This document shows, piece by piece, positions 17,656 to 26,412 of a stretch of 29,110 nt of DNA (position 1 is the stretch's first letter; each line of letters starts with the position of its first letter). The notes below the pieces were generated by a model that saw nothing but the letters and a program-made list of their open reading frames with translations, made no database searches and was not told the origin of the DNA. The translations under genes and the position numbers were made by a program. This DNA comes from CBINFS01 sp966250015 (GTDB lineage: Bacteria; Bacteroidota; Rhodothermia; Rhodothermales; DASSAV01): NCBI GenBank assembly GCA_966250015.1, contig CBINFS010000042.1, forward strand, positions 1 through 29,110, written 5' to 3'.

Positions 17656-18912
17656 CTACGAGAACCGGTCGACCACGCGGGTTAGGGCCTGGATGCCGAT
17701 CTCCAGCTTCTCCATTTCCGGTCCGAAGCTGATGCGGGTGTAGTTCTGGTAGCGAGCGTGCGATCGGCGGTTGTCGGGGTTCACGTCGAAGAAAACGCCG
17801 GGGACCGTGATGACCTTTTCCTTGAGGCCTTCCCGGAAGAAAGCCAGACCGTCGTTCAGAGGGTCCGGGAGCTTCGAGAGGTTGGCCCAGACGTAGAACG
17901 TGCCTTCCGGCTCGGCGTCTACGGTGATGCCGAGCTCTGCAAGGTGTTCGAGCAGAAAGGCCCGCTTGCGCCCAAAGTGTTCCTGTATCGCGCGCGTTTC
18001 CTGGAGCGCGTGTTCGGTATCGAGGAGCTGGAGGGCGGCTTCCTGAAACGGGTGATTGGCGCCGCCGTCGAGGAAGGAGCCGGCGCTCGCAATCGTCTCG
18101 ATGACCGAGCGGGGCCCGAGGGTCCAGCTTATACGCCAACCCGGGTAACGCCAGTTTTTCGTCAGCCCGTCGACGATGATGACCGGGTCGGTGTCGACGT
18201 CGTCCACGTAGGATGCGGCGGAGACGATCGGGGTCGGCTCGGTCGCACGGCCGTTGTAGATGAAGTGCGAATAGAACTCGTCCATGATGAGCGTGCACCG
18301 ATTCTTCCTCGCAAGGTTGACCCAGGCCTCGAGCTCTTCGCCGGCCAGAAGCTGGCCGGTCGGATTGGTTGGGTTGCTGACGAGCAGCGCGCTCAGGCCG
18401 CGGCCGAGCATCTCCTTTTCGAGTGCGGCGGGCGAGATGCGATAGCCCCCCTCGGCGTCGAGCAGGATCGGGATTGGAATGAACGCCCGAAAAACACTCA
18501 GCAGCTCTTCGTAGGCCGTGTAGTCCGGAATGAAGTGCCCCATGTTGACGTTTCCCAGGGCGGCGGCGACGCGGGTAAGGGCGAGGCGGCCCCCGCTCGT
18601 GATGCTCACGTTGTCCGCCGTGTACTTCGAGCGGTGCCCGCGGCGAAACGTCTTGTTGTAAAACTCTGCAACGGCCTCACGAAGCGAAAGGGTGCCCTGA
18701 ACCGGGGCATACTGCCGGCTGAACGACTCCATTGTGACCCGCTCGATGCGTTCGGGCGCGTTCGGGATCGGTCCGGTTTCAGGTGAGCCCTGGCCAAGGT
18801 TAGCCCACGTGGGGTCGTCGTACGTAAATCCCTTCTGCATCGCCTCGCTCGTGACGTAGATCACGCCCGTCCGGGGCACTTTGCGAAATCCGGGTATGGG
18901 AAGGGTTTCCAT
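17656..18912 (-). CDS. Class I/II PLP-dependent aminotransferase
   Basis: The 418-residue enzyme is of fold type I. PLP-site elements are visible: SGGRLALTR (106-114), SNPTNPTG (179-186), DEFYSHF (211-217) and the Schiff-base lysine in DGLTKNWRYPGWR (K252); the Arg for the substrate carboxylate is likely in NYTRISFG. It would transaminate an amino acid against a keto acid in the cytoplasm; the specificity is unclear. It is the first gene of the - strand operon that continues into hypFCDE, although it has no known hydrogenase role. A perfect inverted repeat lies just upstream at 18935-18955. Confidence 0.88.
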   Translation of the reverse strand: METLPIPGFRKVPRTGVIYVTSEAMQKGFTYDDPTWANLGQGSPETGPIPNAPERIERVTMESFSRQYAPVQGTLSLREAVAEFYNKTFRRGHRSKYTADNVSITSGGRLALTRVAAALGNVNMGHFIPDYTAYEELLSVFRAFIPIPILLDAEGGYRISPAALEKEMLGRGLSALLVSNPTNPTGQLLAGEELEAWVNLARKNRCTLIMDEFYSHFIYNGRATEPTPIVSAASYVDDVDTDPVIIVDGLTKNWRYPGWRISWTLGPRSVIETIASAGSFLDGGANHPFQEAALQLLDTEHALQETRAIQEHFGRKRAFLLEHLAELGITVDAEPEGTFYVWANLSKLPDPLNDGLAFFREGLKEKVITVPGVFFDVNPDNRRSHARYQNYTRISFGPEMEKLEIGIQALTRVVDRFS

Positions 18913-19552
18913 GTATGCTTCAGTCTGACTGCTTTTTCGGTTACAAAAACCGAAATGTACGTTTGCCTGAGTTATTCAGCCAGAACGTTTTCACCGCTTT
19001 ACTCAATTAAGGTAATAATTCGTTTGCGGCAGACATTTCTGACGTTCCTTCCCGGTCTACGAACACGATTTCGACGTGTGCCCACCTGCATAAACGTTCA
19101 TCCAAAATCCGAATCCGCGTGAGAGGCTATTCCCGAGAAAGGTGTGGGCCGAATGCCTGTAACTCTGTAGGGGAATGTCCTATAGACCGAGCGGAAATGG
19201 CCTGAGTGGGCAATGACTTGAACCAAAAAGTGGGTTTTTGAGCTCTGTTACGGGGTTGTCGCCTGAGGGGCGCCTTTCGTCATAGACGCGACCATGCATC
19301 GGGTATTTTGCTTACCCCTGTGAGATTTTACCCTGCACAAACCTCAGAATAAACCCTACATGAAGTTAACGAGAAACCCTGACTAACTGGTAGTCTTCTC
19401 TTACGGACCGTAGGGGTACGCGCATTCGCCAAAAACCCTCGTCCAGGGTCCGAAAGCGCTTGCGGATCAGGTTGGCATGCAGATCACTGCGGTGTGGTCG
19501 ACCCGACGTTGGCATACGAAAGCGATCGGTTCTTCTTAATACCGGAGGTCAC
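18913..19552. other. Divergent non-coding spacer between the hyp and hdr operons
   Basis: This 640-base spacer must hold the promoters of both hydrogenase-related operons. No gene, tRNA or known riboswitch was recognised. Besides the palindromes at 18921-18955, it has ACCCT motifs starting at 19330, 19353 and 19376 (23-base steps) and again at 19435. TTGGCAT occurs at 19472-19478 and 19509-19515, and CGAAAGCG at 19451-19458 and 19517-19524. These could be binding sites, but the evidence is only pattern repetition. Confidence 0.5.
18935..18955 (-). promoter_or_regulatory. Perfect inverted repeat upstream of the aminotransferase-hyp operon
   Basis: TTTCGGTT (18935-18942), five bases ACAAA, then AACCGAAA (18948-18955) form a perfect 8-bp palindrome. 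It lies 22-43 bases before the start codon. A second short palindrome CAGTCTGACTG sits at 18921-18931. The position suits an operator or a 5'-leader hairpin; no regulator can be assigned. Confidence 0.4.
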
Positions 19553-20137
19553 ATGGAAGCAACCGCCACGGGCACCAGGGCGCCTACGTTTCTCGAGGAA
19601 GTCATGGCCGCCGCGCCCGGCCCTTATCCCCGCCTGGACGCCTGTGTTCAATGCGGCACGTGCAGCGGCTCGTGCCCGTCCAGCGCGGACATGGATTACA
19701 CCCCCCGCGCGCTCTTCGCCATGATTGCGGCGGGGTTGAAGAAAGAGGTGCTCCAGAGCAATACGCCGTGGTATTGCGTTTCGTGTTACTACTGCCAGGT
19801 CCGTTGTCCTCAGGAGATCCGCATTCCGGAGTACATGTACGCCCTCAAGCGGATGAGCGTCCGTGAGGGGTACAACAAGAAGTCGAGGACGCCGGAGGCC
19901 GCCGACTTCTCCGAGACGTTCGTCGAGCTCGTCGAGAACTACGGCCGCAGCTTCGAGCTTGGCCTGGCGACGCTTTTCCACCTCCGTCACCATCCGCTCA
20001 ACGCGGTCAAGCTCGCCTCTCTGGGCCTGACGATGCTCCGCAAGGGCCGAATGGACGTGATGCCCAACCGGATCAAAAATATCGATCAGCTCAGGGCCAT
20101 TCTTGCCAGAGCCAAAGAAGTGGGAGGTGGTCAATGA
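19553..20137 (+). CDS. hdrC: HdrC-like iron-sulfur subunit of heterodisulfide reductase
   Basis: The 194-residue HdrC-type subunit passes electrons between HdrA and HdrB through two [4Fe-4S] clusters. Both binding motifs are complete: CVQCGTCSGSCP (31-42) and CVSCYYCQVRCP (75-86), the first with its conserved SG. The helical C-terminal part (FLATLFHLRHHPLN-like) is typical. Start ATG 19553 is supported by GGAGGT at 19544-19549; the frame is open further upstream but without similar support. The stop overlaps the hdrB start by 4 bases. It is the first gene of a ten-gene hydrogenase operon. Confidence 0.93.
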   Translation: MEATATGTRAPTFLEEVMAAAPGPYPRLDACVQCGTCSGSCPSSADMDYTPRALFAMIAAGLKKEVLQSNTPWYCVSCYYCQVRCPQEIRIPEYMYALKRMSVREGYNKKSRTPEAADFSETFVELVENYGRSFELGLATLFHLRHHPLNAVKLASLGLTMLRKGRMDVMPNRIKNIDQLRAILARAKEVGGGQ

Positions 20138-21090
20138 AATACAGCTATTATCCCGGTTGTTCGCTGGAACGCAACGCGCGTGCCTACCACGAGTCGGTAT
20201 CGGCGGTGGCGCCGCGTCTGGGCATCGAACTGGTGGAGGTTGACGACTGGAATTGCTGCGGGGCGACGGAATACTTCACCGTCGATCGCCTGGCGGCATA
20301 CGCCCTCATCGCGCGTAACCTGGCGCTTGCCGAGTTGATGCCGGAGGGCAAGCAGCTCATCGCTCCGTGCAGCGCCTGTTATCTGAACCTGGCGAAGGCG
20401 GACCACCAGATGCAGGAGTCGCCGGAGCTTGCGGCCAAGGTCAACGAAGCCCTCGCCGCAGGCGGGCTCCAGTACAGGCCGGGGAGTGTGTGGTCGCGGC
20501 ACCTGCTCGACGTGATCGTCAACGACGTGGGGTACGCCGCCGTCGCGAAACAGGTTACCCGCCCGCTCAACGGCCTGCGCGTGGCGCCGTATTACGGCTG
20601 CCTGATCGTCCGGCCCGGGTTCGACGGGCTCGCCGAGAACCCCGAGTACCCGACGGCACTCGACACCCTGCTCCAGTCCGTCGGTGCGGAGGTGGTCGAC
20701 TTCCCTTGCAAGACGCACTGCTGCGGCGGCCACATGACGCAGATCGGTGAGGATACGGCCCTCGAGCTCATCCGACGCCTGCTGAAGAACGCCTCGGATT
20801 ACCGCGCGGACGTGATCGCGACGCTGTGCCCGATGTGCCAGCTAAACCTCGACGCCTACCAGCAGGCGGTCAACCGCCACTTCGATACGGACTACAACAT
20901 CCCGATCCTCTACTTCACACAGGTCATCGGGTTGGCGCTCGGACTCACGCCCGAAGAGGTTGGGATCGGCCGTGAGATCGTCGATGCGCGACCCGCCCTG
21001 GCCAAGATCGGCGTCGAGGTAACCAATGGAAGCCCTCCAGCCCCTGCCAAACAGGAAAAACTTGAGCTTCCGATGCCACCCACCCTCTGA
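20134..21090 (+). CDS. hdrB: HdrB-like disulfide reductase catalytic subunit
   Basis: HdrB carries two noncubane [4Fe-4S] clusters at which disulfides such as CoM-S-S-CoB are split in methanogens. This 318-residue product has both CCG motifs complete: C9-x31-C41C42-x36-C79xxC82 and C156-x39-C196C197-x34-C232xxC235. All cluster ligands are therefore present and it should be catalytically competent. In a bacterium without coenzyme M/B the acceptor must be another disulfide or a partner protein, which cannot be named from the sequence. A 30-residue proline-rich tail follows the last cluster region. It overlaps hdrC by ATGA and lies 15 bases before hdrA. Confidence 0.93.
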   Translation: MKYSYYPGCSLERNARAYHESVSAVAPRLGIELVEVDDWNCCGATEYFTVDRLAAYALIARNLALAELMPEGKQLIAPCSACYLNLAKADHQMQESPELAAKVNEALAAGGLQYRPGSVWSRHLLDVIVNDVGYAAVAKQVTRPLNGLRVAPYYGCLIVRPGFDGLAENPEYPTALDTLLQSVGAEVVDFPCKTHCCGGHMTQIGEDTALELIRRLLKNASDYRADVIATLCPMCQLNLDAYQQAVNRHFDTDYNIPILYFTQVIGLALGLTPEEVGIGREIVDARPALAKIGVEVTNGSPPAPAKQEKLELPMPPTL

Positions 21091-21105
21091 AAAGGAGGTA
21101 TACCG

Positions 21106-23169
21106 ATGTTGCCGGACAGACATCCATTTGTCAACGGAACCCCGAAAATCGGGGTATACGTCTGCCATTGCGGGACGAATATATCGGACAAGGTAGACGT
21201 CGAGGAGGTTGCCCGGTGGGCCGCCGAGAAGTTGAGACACCGGGGCGTCATCGTGGCGCGGGACTACAAGTTCATGTGTTCGAGCCTCGGGCAAAACCTG
21301 ATCGAGGACGACATACGGGAGTTCAAGCTGAACCGGGTGGTGGTAGCAGCGTGCTCGCCGCACCTGCACGAGCACACGTTCCGGACCGCCTGCGCCCGCG
21401 CCGGGCTCAACCCGTTCCTCTGTGAAATGGTGTCGATCCGCGAGCACGTCTCGTGGGTCCATACGGATCGGGCGGAGGCGACCGCCAAGGCGAAGGAGCT
21501 CATTTCGGGCGGCGTCGAGCGGGTGAGGCACCACGTGCCGCTCGATCCGCTGCACGTAGAAGTCAACCCGAACACCCTGGTGGTGGGCGGCGGCGTCGCC
21601 GGCATCCAGGCCGCCCTCGAGATCGCCGACAGCGGGCAGCACGTCTACCTCGTCGAGCGTGAGCCGTCGATCGGCGGCCACATGGCCCAGTTCGACAAGA
21701 CCTTCCCGACCCTCGACTGCTCGGCGTGTATTCTGACACCGAAGATGGTGTCAGTGGGCGGCCATCCGAACATCACGCTGCTCTCCTACAGTGAGGTCGA
21801 GCACGTCGACGGGTACGTCGGCAACTTCACCGTGACGATTCGCAAAAAAGCCCGCCACGTCAAGGAGGACCTCTGCACCGGATGCGGCATTTGCGAGGAG
21901 AAGTGCCCGCGGAAGGTGATCGACACGGTTTTCGAAGCGGGGCTCGGCTACCGGAAGGCCATTTACACGCCGTTCCCGCAGGCCGTGCCGAAGTTCCCCG
22001 TCATCGACGTCGAGAACTGCACGTACTACGAACGCGGGAAGTGCAAGGCATGCCAGATCTTCTGCCCGACCGATGCGATCGACTTCGACCAGCAGGACGA
22101 GATGCTCCAGGTGCAGGTGGGCAACATCATCCTCGCGACGGGCTACGACCTGTTCGACGCACGGCGCATCCCCGAGTACGGCTACGGCCGGCTGGCGAAC
22201 GTCTTCACGAGCCTGGAATTCGAGCGCATGTCCAATGCCGCCGGTCCAACGGGTGGCAAGATCGTCCTGCGCGACGGCGTCACGGTGCCGAAGTCGGTCG
22301 GGATCGTGCACTGTGTGGGCAGCCGCAACCACCGGTACAACCCGTACTGCTCGGTGATCTGCTGCATGTCGAGCCTGAAGTTCGCACACCTGGTGAAGGA
22401 GCGGACGGGGGCGGAGGTCTACAACTTCTACATCGACATGCGGACGGCCTTCAAAGACTACGACGAGTTTTACCAGCGGGTGCTGAACGAGGGCGTCCAC
22501 TTCATTCGTGGCCGTGTGGCCGAGATCACCGACGCCGTCCGGATGCCGGGAGAGGAAGGGAAAGTGATCGTTCAGGTGGAGGACACGCTGATCGGCATCC
22601 AACGGCGTATCCCGCTGGACATGGTGATCCTGTCGGCGGGCCTCGAACCGCGCCACGACGCGAAGGAGGTTGCCAAGCGGTTCGGCATCTCGTGCAGCAC
22701 CGACCGGTGGTTCACGGAGAAGCATCCGAAGCTCGATCCGGTGGCGACGATGACCGAAGGGGTCTTCATCGCCGGCGCCGCGCAGGGGCCGAAGGACATT
22801 CCGGCGAGCGTGGCGCAGGGAGCGGCTGCAGCGGCGCGCGTGCTCAGTAGGATCGGGCAGGGCGGGATCGACCTCGAGCCAATCCGGGCGGTTGTGGACG
22901 AAGCTCGCTGCTCCGGGTGCCGCATCTGCAACAGCCTCTGCCCGTACTCGGCGGTCACGTTCGATGTCGACGCCAACGTGACGAGGATCAACCCGGCCCT
23001 TTGCCAGGGGTGCGGCACGTGCGTGGCGGCGTGCCCGTCGGGCGCCATTTCGGGCAGCGGCTTCAGCGACGAGCAGATTCTTGCCCAGCTCGACGGCATC
23101 CTCATGTTGAACATCGAATCGGGCGACGGCGCCACCCGAATGCCCGAGCTCGTGGCAGAGCCTGCCTGA
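21106..23169 (+). CDS. hdrA: HdrA-like FAD/iron-sulfur bifurcating subunit
   Basis: HdrA holds the FAD at which electrons from hydrogenase are split between ferredoxin and HdrB. The 687 residues show an N-terminal domain with VCHCGTN, then a Rossmann FAD site VVGGGVAG (about 159-166) with YLVEREPSIGGHMAQFDKTFP, and the family motif DCSACILTPKM. One ferredoxin-like cluster is at 257-268 (CTGCGICEEKCP) and a second at C305, C313, C316, C320. Two C-terminal clusters lie at 602-613 (CSGCRICNSLCP) and 633-644 (CQGCGTCVAACP). This is the full six-cluster-class layout of archaeal-type HdrA, with no extra NAD-binding fusion. AAGGAGG at 21092-21098 gives a strong ribosome site. Confidence 0.93.
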   Translation: MLPDRHPFVNGTPKIGVYVCHCGTNISDKVDVEEVARWAAEKLRHRGVIVARDYKFMCSSLGQNLIEDDIREFKLNRVVVAACSPHLHEHTFRTACARAGLNPFLCEMVSIREHVSWVHTDRAEATAKAKELISGGVERVRHHVPLDPLHVEVNPNTLVVGGGVAGIQAALEIADSGQHVYLVEREPSIGGHMAQFDKTFPTLDCSACILTPKMVSVGGHPNITLLSYSEVEHVDGYVGNFTVTIRKKARHVKEDLCTGCGICEEKCPRKVIDTVFEAGLGYRKAIYTPFPQAVPKFPVIDVENCTYYERGKCKACQIFCPTDAIDFDQQDEMLQVQVGNIILATGYDLFDARRIPEYGYGRLANVFTSLEFERMSNAAGPTGGKIVLRDGVTVPKSVGIVHCVGSRNHRYNPYCSVICCMSSLKFAHLVKERTGAEVYNFYIDMRTAFKDYDEFYQRVLNEGVHFIRGRVAEITDAVRMPGEEGKVIVQVEDTLIGIQRRIPLDMVILSAGLEPRHDAKEVAKRFGISCSTDRWFTEKHPKLDPVATMTEGVFIAGAAQGPKDIPASVAQGAAAAARVLSRIGQGGIDLEPIRAVVDEARCSGCRICNSLCPYSAVTFDVDANVTRINPALCQGCGTCVAACPSGAISGSGFSDEQILAQLDGILMLNIESGDGATRMPELVAEPA

Positions 23170-23226
23170 ACCTAAAGAACGGGCCGCTCGCACGTAAACG
23201 AACGGCTCCGACGACCTGCAAATACT

Positions 23227-23901
23227 ATGAGTGAGACGTTTGAGCCTTTAATCGTCGGCTTTACCTGTAACTGGTGCAGCTATCGTGCTGCCGATCTGGC
23301 GGGGATCTCACGAAAGAAATACGCGCCCAACGTCCGGCTGATCCGGTTGATGTGCTCCGGCAGGCTGGACCCGACCTTCGTCCTGAAGGCATTCGCCGGA
23401 GGGGCGGACGGGGTGCTCGTGAGCGGGTGCCATCCGGGAGAATGCCACTACCTCGAGCAGAACTACAAGATGCTGCGCCGCTACACGCTGCTCAAGCGCA
23501 TGCTGGCGCAGATGGGGATCGAGCCGGAGCGGCTCCGACTGGTGTGGGCGAGTGCGGCGGAGGGGAACAAGTTTGCCGACGAGGTGACGGCCATGACCGA
23601 AGAGATTCGCGTGCTCGGGCCCCTGAACTGGAATGGCATCGATCATGCCCGGCAACGCAGCGAAAAGCTCCGCTCGGCGGAAAGGCCCCCATCGGCGCCT
23701 GAGAAGACCGAGAAAAAGGCGAAGCCGGCCGCCGTGGCGGCTCGCCCGGCGGGACCTCCTGCCGGAAAGAAACCTGCAACGCCTCCCGGAGGCCTGAAGC
23801 CACCGGGACCCGGCAAGCCGAAGCCGGCGCCGCCTCCCGGCGCTGCTGAAGTCAAATCCGTTCCAGCTCAGCCGGCCACGCCAGGGGAGGTGGAATCATG
23901 A
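23227..23901 (+). CDS. mvhD: MvhD-like [2Fe-2S] subunit with proline/alanine/lysine-rich tail
   Basis: MvhD (FlpD family) links the hydrogenase small subunit to HdrA through a [2Fe-2S] cluster. The core at residues 1-145 has the five family cysteines: C14, C17 (FTCNWCSYRAAD), C43 (MCSG) and C68, C73 (SGCHPGECHY). Residues about 150-224 are a low-complexity tail of Pro, Ala, Lys and Gly with repeated PPG/KPAP-like units, absent from the standard ~140-residue protein. The tail is out of keeping with the family and is presumably disordered. The stop overlaps the mvhG start by 4 bases, so the tail is followed by a coupled start. The gap after hdrA is 57 bases. Confidence 0.9.
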   Translation: MSETFEPLIVGFTCNWCSYRAADLAGISRKKYAPNVRLIRLMCSGRLDPTFVLKAFAGGADGVLVSGCHPGECHYLEQNYKMLRRYTLLKRMLAQMGIEPERLRLVWASAAEGNKFADEVTAMTEEIRVLGPLNWNGIDHARQRSEKLRSAERPPSAPEKTEKKAKPAAVAARPAGPPAGKKPATPPGGLKPPGPGKPKPAPPPGAAEVKSVPAQPATPGEVES

Positions 23902-24941
23902 GCAAACCCACGTTCGCGATGTACTGGGCGGCCTCCTGCGGGGGGTGTGAGATTTCGGTCCTCAACATCGGCGACCGCCTGCTCGCGGTCGACGAAGCCT
24001 TCGACGTCGTCTTCTGGCCGGTGGCGGCAGACTTCAAATACGACGACGTCAGGGGATACGCCGACGGCTACATCGACGTCTGTCTTTTCAACGGGAGCAT
24101 CCGGAACTCGGAGAACGAAGAGATCGCCCACCTGCTCCGGAGGAAGTCGAAGGTGCTCGTGGCCTTCGGATCGTGCGCGATGGCGGGAGGAATCCCCGCA
24201 CTGTCCAACCTGACGACCAACGAAGAGACGTTGCGTGCGGCGTACCTCGACAACGTCTCGACCTACAACCCCGATCGGGTCGTGCCGCAACCGAACACGA
24301 CGGTCCCCGAAGGAGAGCTTCACATTCCGGTGCTTTACGAGACCGTCCGGTCGCTCGACCAGGTGGTCGACGTCGATTACTACATGCCCGGCTGTCCGCC
24401 CGAGCCGCATCAGATCTGGGCGGTGCTGGAGACGTTCATCCAGGGGAAGCCGCTGCCGAAGCGGGGATCGGTTATCGGGGCAGGGGAGGTGGCGGTTTGT
24501 CACGAGTGTCCGCTGCAAAAGGACGAAAAGACGATCGAACGGTTTTACCGGCCGTACGAGGTCACCCCGGAACCGGGACGCTGCCTGCTCGAGCAGGGGA
24601 TCGTGTGCCTCGGGGCGGCCACGCGAAGCGGCTGCGGAGCGCTCTGTCCACAGGTAAACATGGGATGCAGGGGCTGCTACGGGCCCGTCGACGACATCGG
24701 GGACCAGGGGGCAAAGATCCTCGCGGCGATTGCCTCGGTGATGGACGGCGTCAAGCCGGGCAAAACGGACCACGAGATCGAACAGGACGTCGAGGCCGGC
24801 ATCGAGACCATCGCCGACCCGGCGGGCACCTTCTACCGGTTTGGCCTGGCCCACTCGGTGCTCCGCCGCGCCAGAAAGAACGGACGGACCAACGGGACTG
24901 CCACACGTTTGGAGATCCACCATGAGGAAAATCAGTATTGA
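23898..24941 (+). CDS. mvhG: MvhG-like [NiFe] hydrogenase small subunit
   Basis: The small subunit carries electrons from the NiFe site through three iron-sulfur clusters. The 347-residue product has the proximal cluster ligands C14xxC17 (ASCGGCE), C93 (FGSCAMAGG) and C166 (MPGCPPEPHQ). The C-terminal half has further Cys for medial/distal clusters (CHECPLQKD, RCLLEQGIVCLG, SGCGALCPQVNMGCRGC). There is no Tat signal, so the enzyme is cytoplasmic, as expected for group 3c. It overlaps mvhD by 4 bases and the large subunit gene by 20. It is slightly longer than the methanogen protein because of a C-terminal charged extension. Confidence 0.93.
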   Translation: MSKPTFAMYWAASCGGCEISVLNIGDRLLAVDEAFDVVFWPVAADFKYDDVRGYADGYIDVCLFNGSIRNSENEEIAHLLRRKSKVLVAFGSCAMAGGIPALSNLTTNEETLRAAYLDNVSTYNPDRVVPQPNTTVPEGELHIPVLYETVRSLDQVVDVDYYMPGCPPEPHQIWAVLETFIQGKPLPKRGSVIGAGEVAVCHECPLQKDEKTIERFYRPYEVTPEPGRCLLEQGIVCLGAATRSGCGALCPQVNMGCRGCYGPVDDIGDQGAKILAAIASVMDGVKPGKTDHEIEQDVEAGIETIADPAGTFYRFGLAHSVLRRARKNGRTNGTATRLEIHHEENQY

Positions 24942-26412
24942 TCCCATCACCCGGCTCGAAGGCCACGGGAAAATCGACATTTTCCTCGACGACGAGGGAG
25001 ACGTTGCCAACGCCTACTTCATCGTGCCCGAGCTGCGGGGCTTCGAGCAGTTCTGCGTGGGCAGGCCCGCCGAAGAAATGCCGCGAATCACGACGCGGAT
25101 CTGCGGGGTGTGCCCCGAAGCTCACCACATGGCAGCCGCCAAGGCCCTCGACGCCCTCTTCCACGTCGAGCCGACGCCCGTTGCACACAAGGTCCGCGAG
25201 CTGTTCTACATGGCCTTCTTCGTCACGGACCATACGACCCACTTCTACGCGCTCGGTGGCCCTGACTTCATCCTCGGACCGGACGCGCCCCCTGCCGAAC
25301 GGAACATCCTCGGGGTCATCCACAAGGTCGGGCTCGACGTTGGGAAGCAGGTCATCGACACCCGGATGCGCAACCACCACGTTATCAGGAAGATGGGTGG
25401 GCGCGGCGTTCATCCGGTTGCGGCCATGCCCGGCGGGTGGAGCAAGCCGATCACCGAGGAGGATCGCGCCGAGTTTGAGGAAATCGCCCGGAAGAACGTC
25501 GATTTTGCCCTGTTCAGCCTCAAGGTCTTCAACGACGTTGTTTTGGGCAATCCGGCCTACCTCGAGATGGTCCTGTCGGATTCCTACACCGACCGGACGT
25601 ACTCGATGGGGCTCGTCGACGAGAAGAACAGGGTGAACTTCTACGACGGGCAGGTGCGGGTGGTCGACCCCGACGGGGAGGAGTTCGTGAAGTACCATCC
25701 GGTCGAATACACGAGCCACATCGAGGAGCACGTCGAACCGTGGACGTATCTGAAGTTCCCCTATCTGAAGGCGGTCGGGTGGAAAGGATTTGTCGCTGGG
25801 AAGGATAGCGGGGTTTACATCGCAACGCCCCTATCGCGCCTGAACGTATCCGACGGTATGGCGACGCCGCTTGCGCAAGAGGCGTTCGAAAAGATGTACG
25901 ATACGTTCGGGCAGGGGAAGACGCCGTCCGGGCGCAACCGGCCCGTTCACCATCGGCTGGCCACACACTGGGCGAGGCTCATCGAGCTGCTGTATGCGTC
26001 GGAGCGCATGCTTGAGCTCGCGACGGATCCCGAGATCACCGATCCAAACGTTCGTGCGCCGGTGACTGAGACGCCCGACGAGGGGGTCGGCTGCGTCGAG
26101 GCGCCTCGTGGGACGTTGACGCACCACTATTGGACCGATGAAAAGGGAATCCTCACGCGCGTCAACCTGATCGTCGGGACGACGAACAACTACGCCCCCA
26201 TGGCCATGTCGGTGAAAAAAGCGGCTTCGAGCTTCATCAAAAAAGGAAACGTATCGAACGGCATCCTGAACCGGGTGGAGATGGCGTTCCGGTCGTACGA
26301 CCCGTGTTTCGGCTGCGCGACGCACTCCCTGCCCGGGCAGATGCCGCTAGAAATTGTCATACGCAACCCGAAGGGCGAAGTGATCGAGCGGTTGAGTCAG
26401 AACGTCGCATGA
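24922..26412 (+). CDS. mvhA: MvhA-like [NiFe] hydrogenase large subunit
   Basis: The large subunit holds the NiFe(CN)2CO site that oxidises or produces H2. The 496-residue product has the L1 motif RICGVCPEAHH (C61, C64) and the C-terminal L2 motif DPCFGCATH (C462, C465, H468), so all four Ni-binding cysteines are present. The 28 residues after H468 are the expected cleavable C-terminal peptide. ATG 24922 is chosen because it begins directly at the family start RKISIDPITRLEGHGK, with GGAG upstream. An earlier in-frame start would add 27 residues inside mvhG. The stop overlaps the protease start by ATGA. Motifs and neighbours indicate group 3c (Mvh-type). Confidence 0.95.
   Translation: MRKISIDPITRLEGHGKIDIFLDDEGDVANAYFIVPELRGFEQFCVGRPAEEMPRITTRICGVCPEAHHMAAAKALDALFHVEPTPVAHKVRELFYMAFFVTDHTTHFYALGGPDFILGPDAPPAERNILGVIHKVGLDVGKQVIDTRMRNHHVIRKMGGRGVHPVAAMPGGWSKPITEEDRAEFEEIARKNVDFALFSLKVFNDVVLGNPAYLEMVLSDSYTDRTYSMGLVDEKNRVNFYDGQVRVVDPDGEEFVKYHPVEYTSHIEEHVEPWTYLKFPYLKAVGWKGFVAGKDSGVYIATPLSRLNVSDGMATPLAQEAFEKMYDTFGQGKTPSGRNRPVHHRLATHWARLIELLYASERMLELATDPEITDPNVRAPVTETPDEGVGCVEAPRGTLTHHYWTDEKGILTRVNLIVGTTNNYAPMAMSVKKAASSFIKKGNVSNGILNRVEMAFRSYDPCFGCATHSLPGQMPLEIVIRNPKGEVIERLSQNVA

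Noticed and set aside
16540..17685. 381-codon open frame antisense to hypF
   Set aside because: It is a shadow of the HypF reading frame, whose domains are unmistakable.
19472..19523. TGGCAT motifs before hdrC as a sigma-54 promoter
   Set aside because: The distance from GG to the nearest GC is 15 bases in the first and 11 in the second; sigma-54 needs 12.
21751..23193. 480-codon open frame antisense to hdrA
   Set aside because: It has low-complexity composition and no domain, and the + strand frame has all HdrA cluster motifs.
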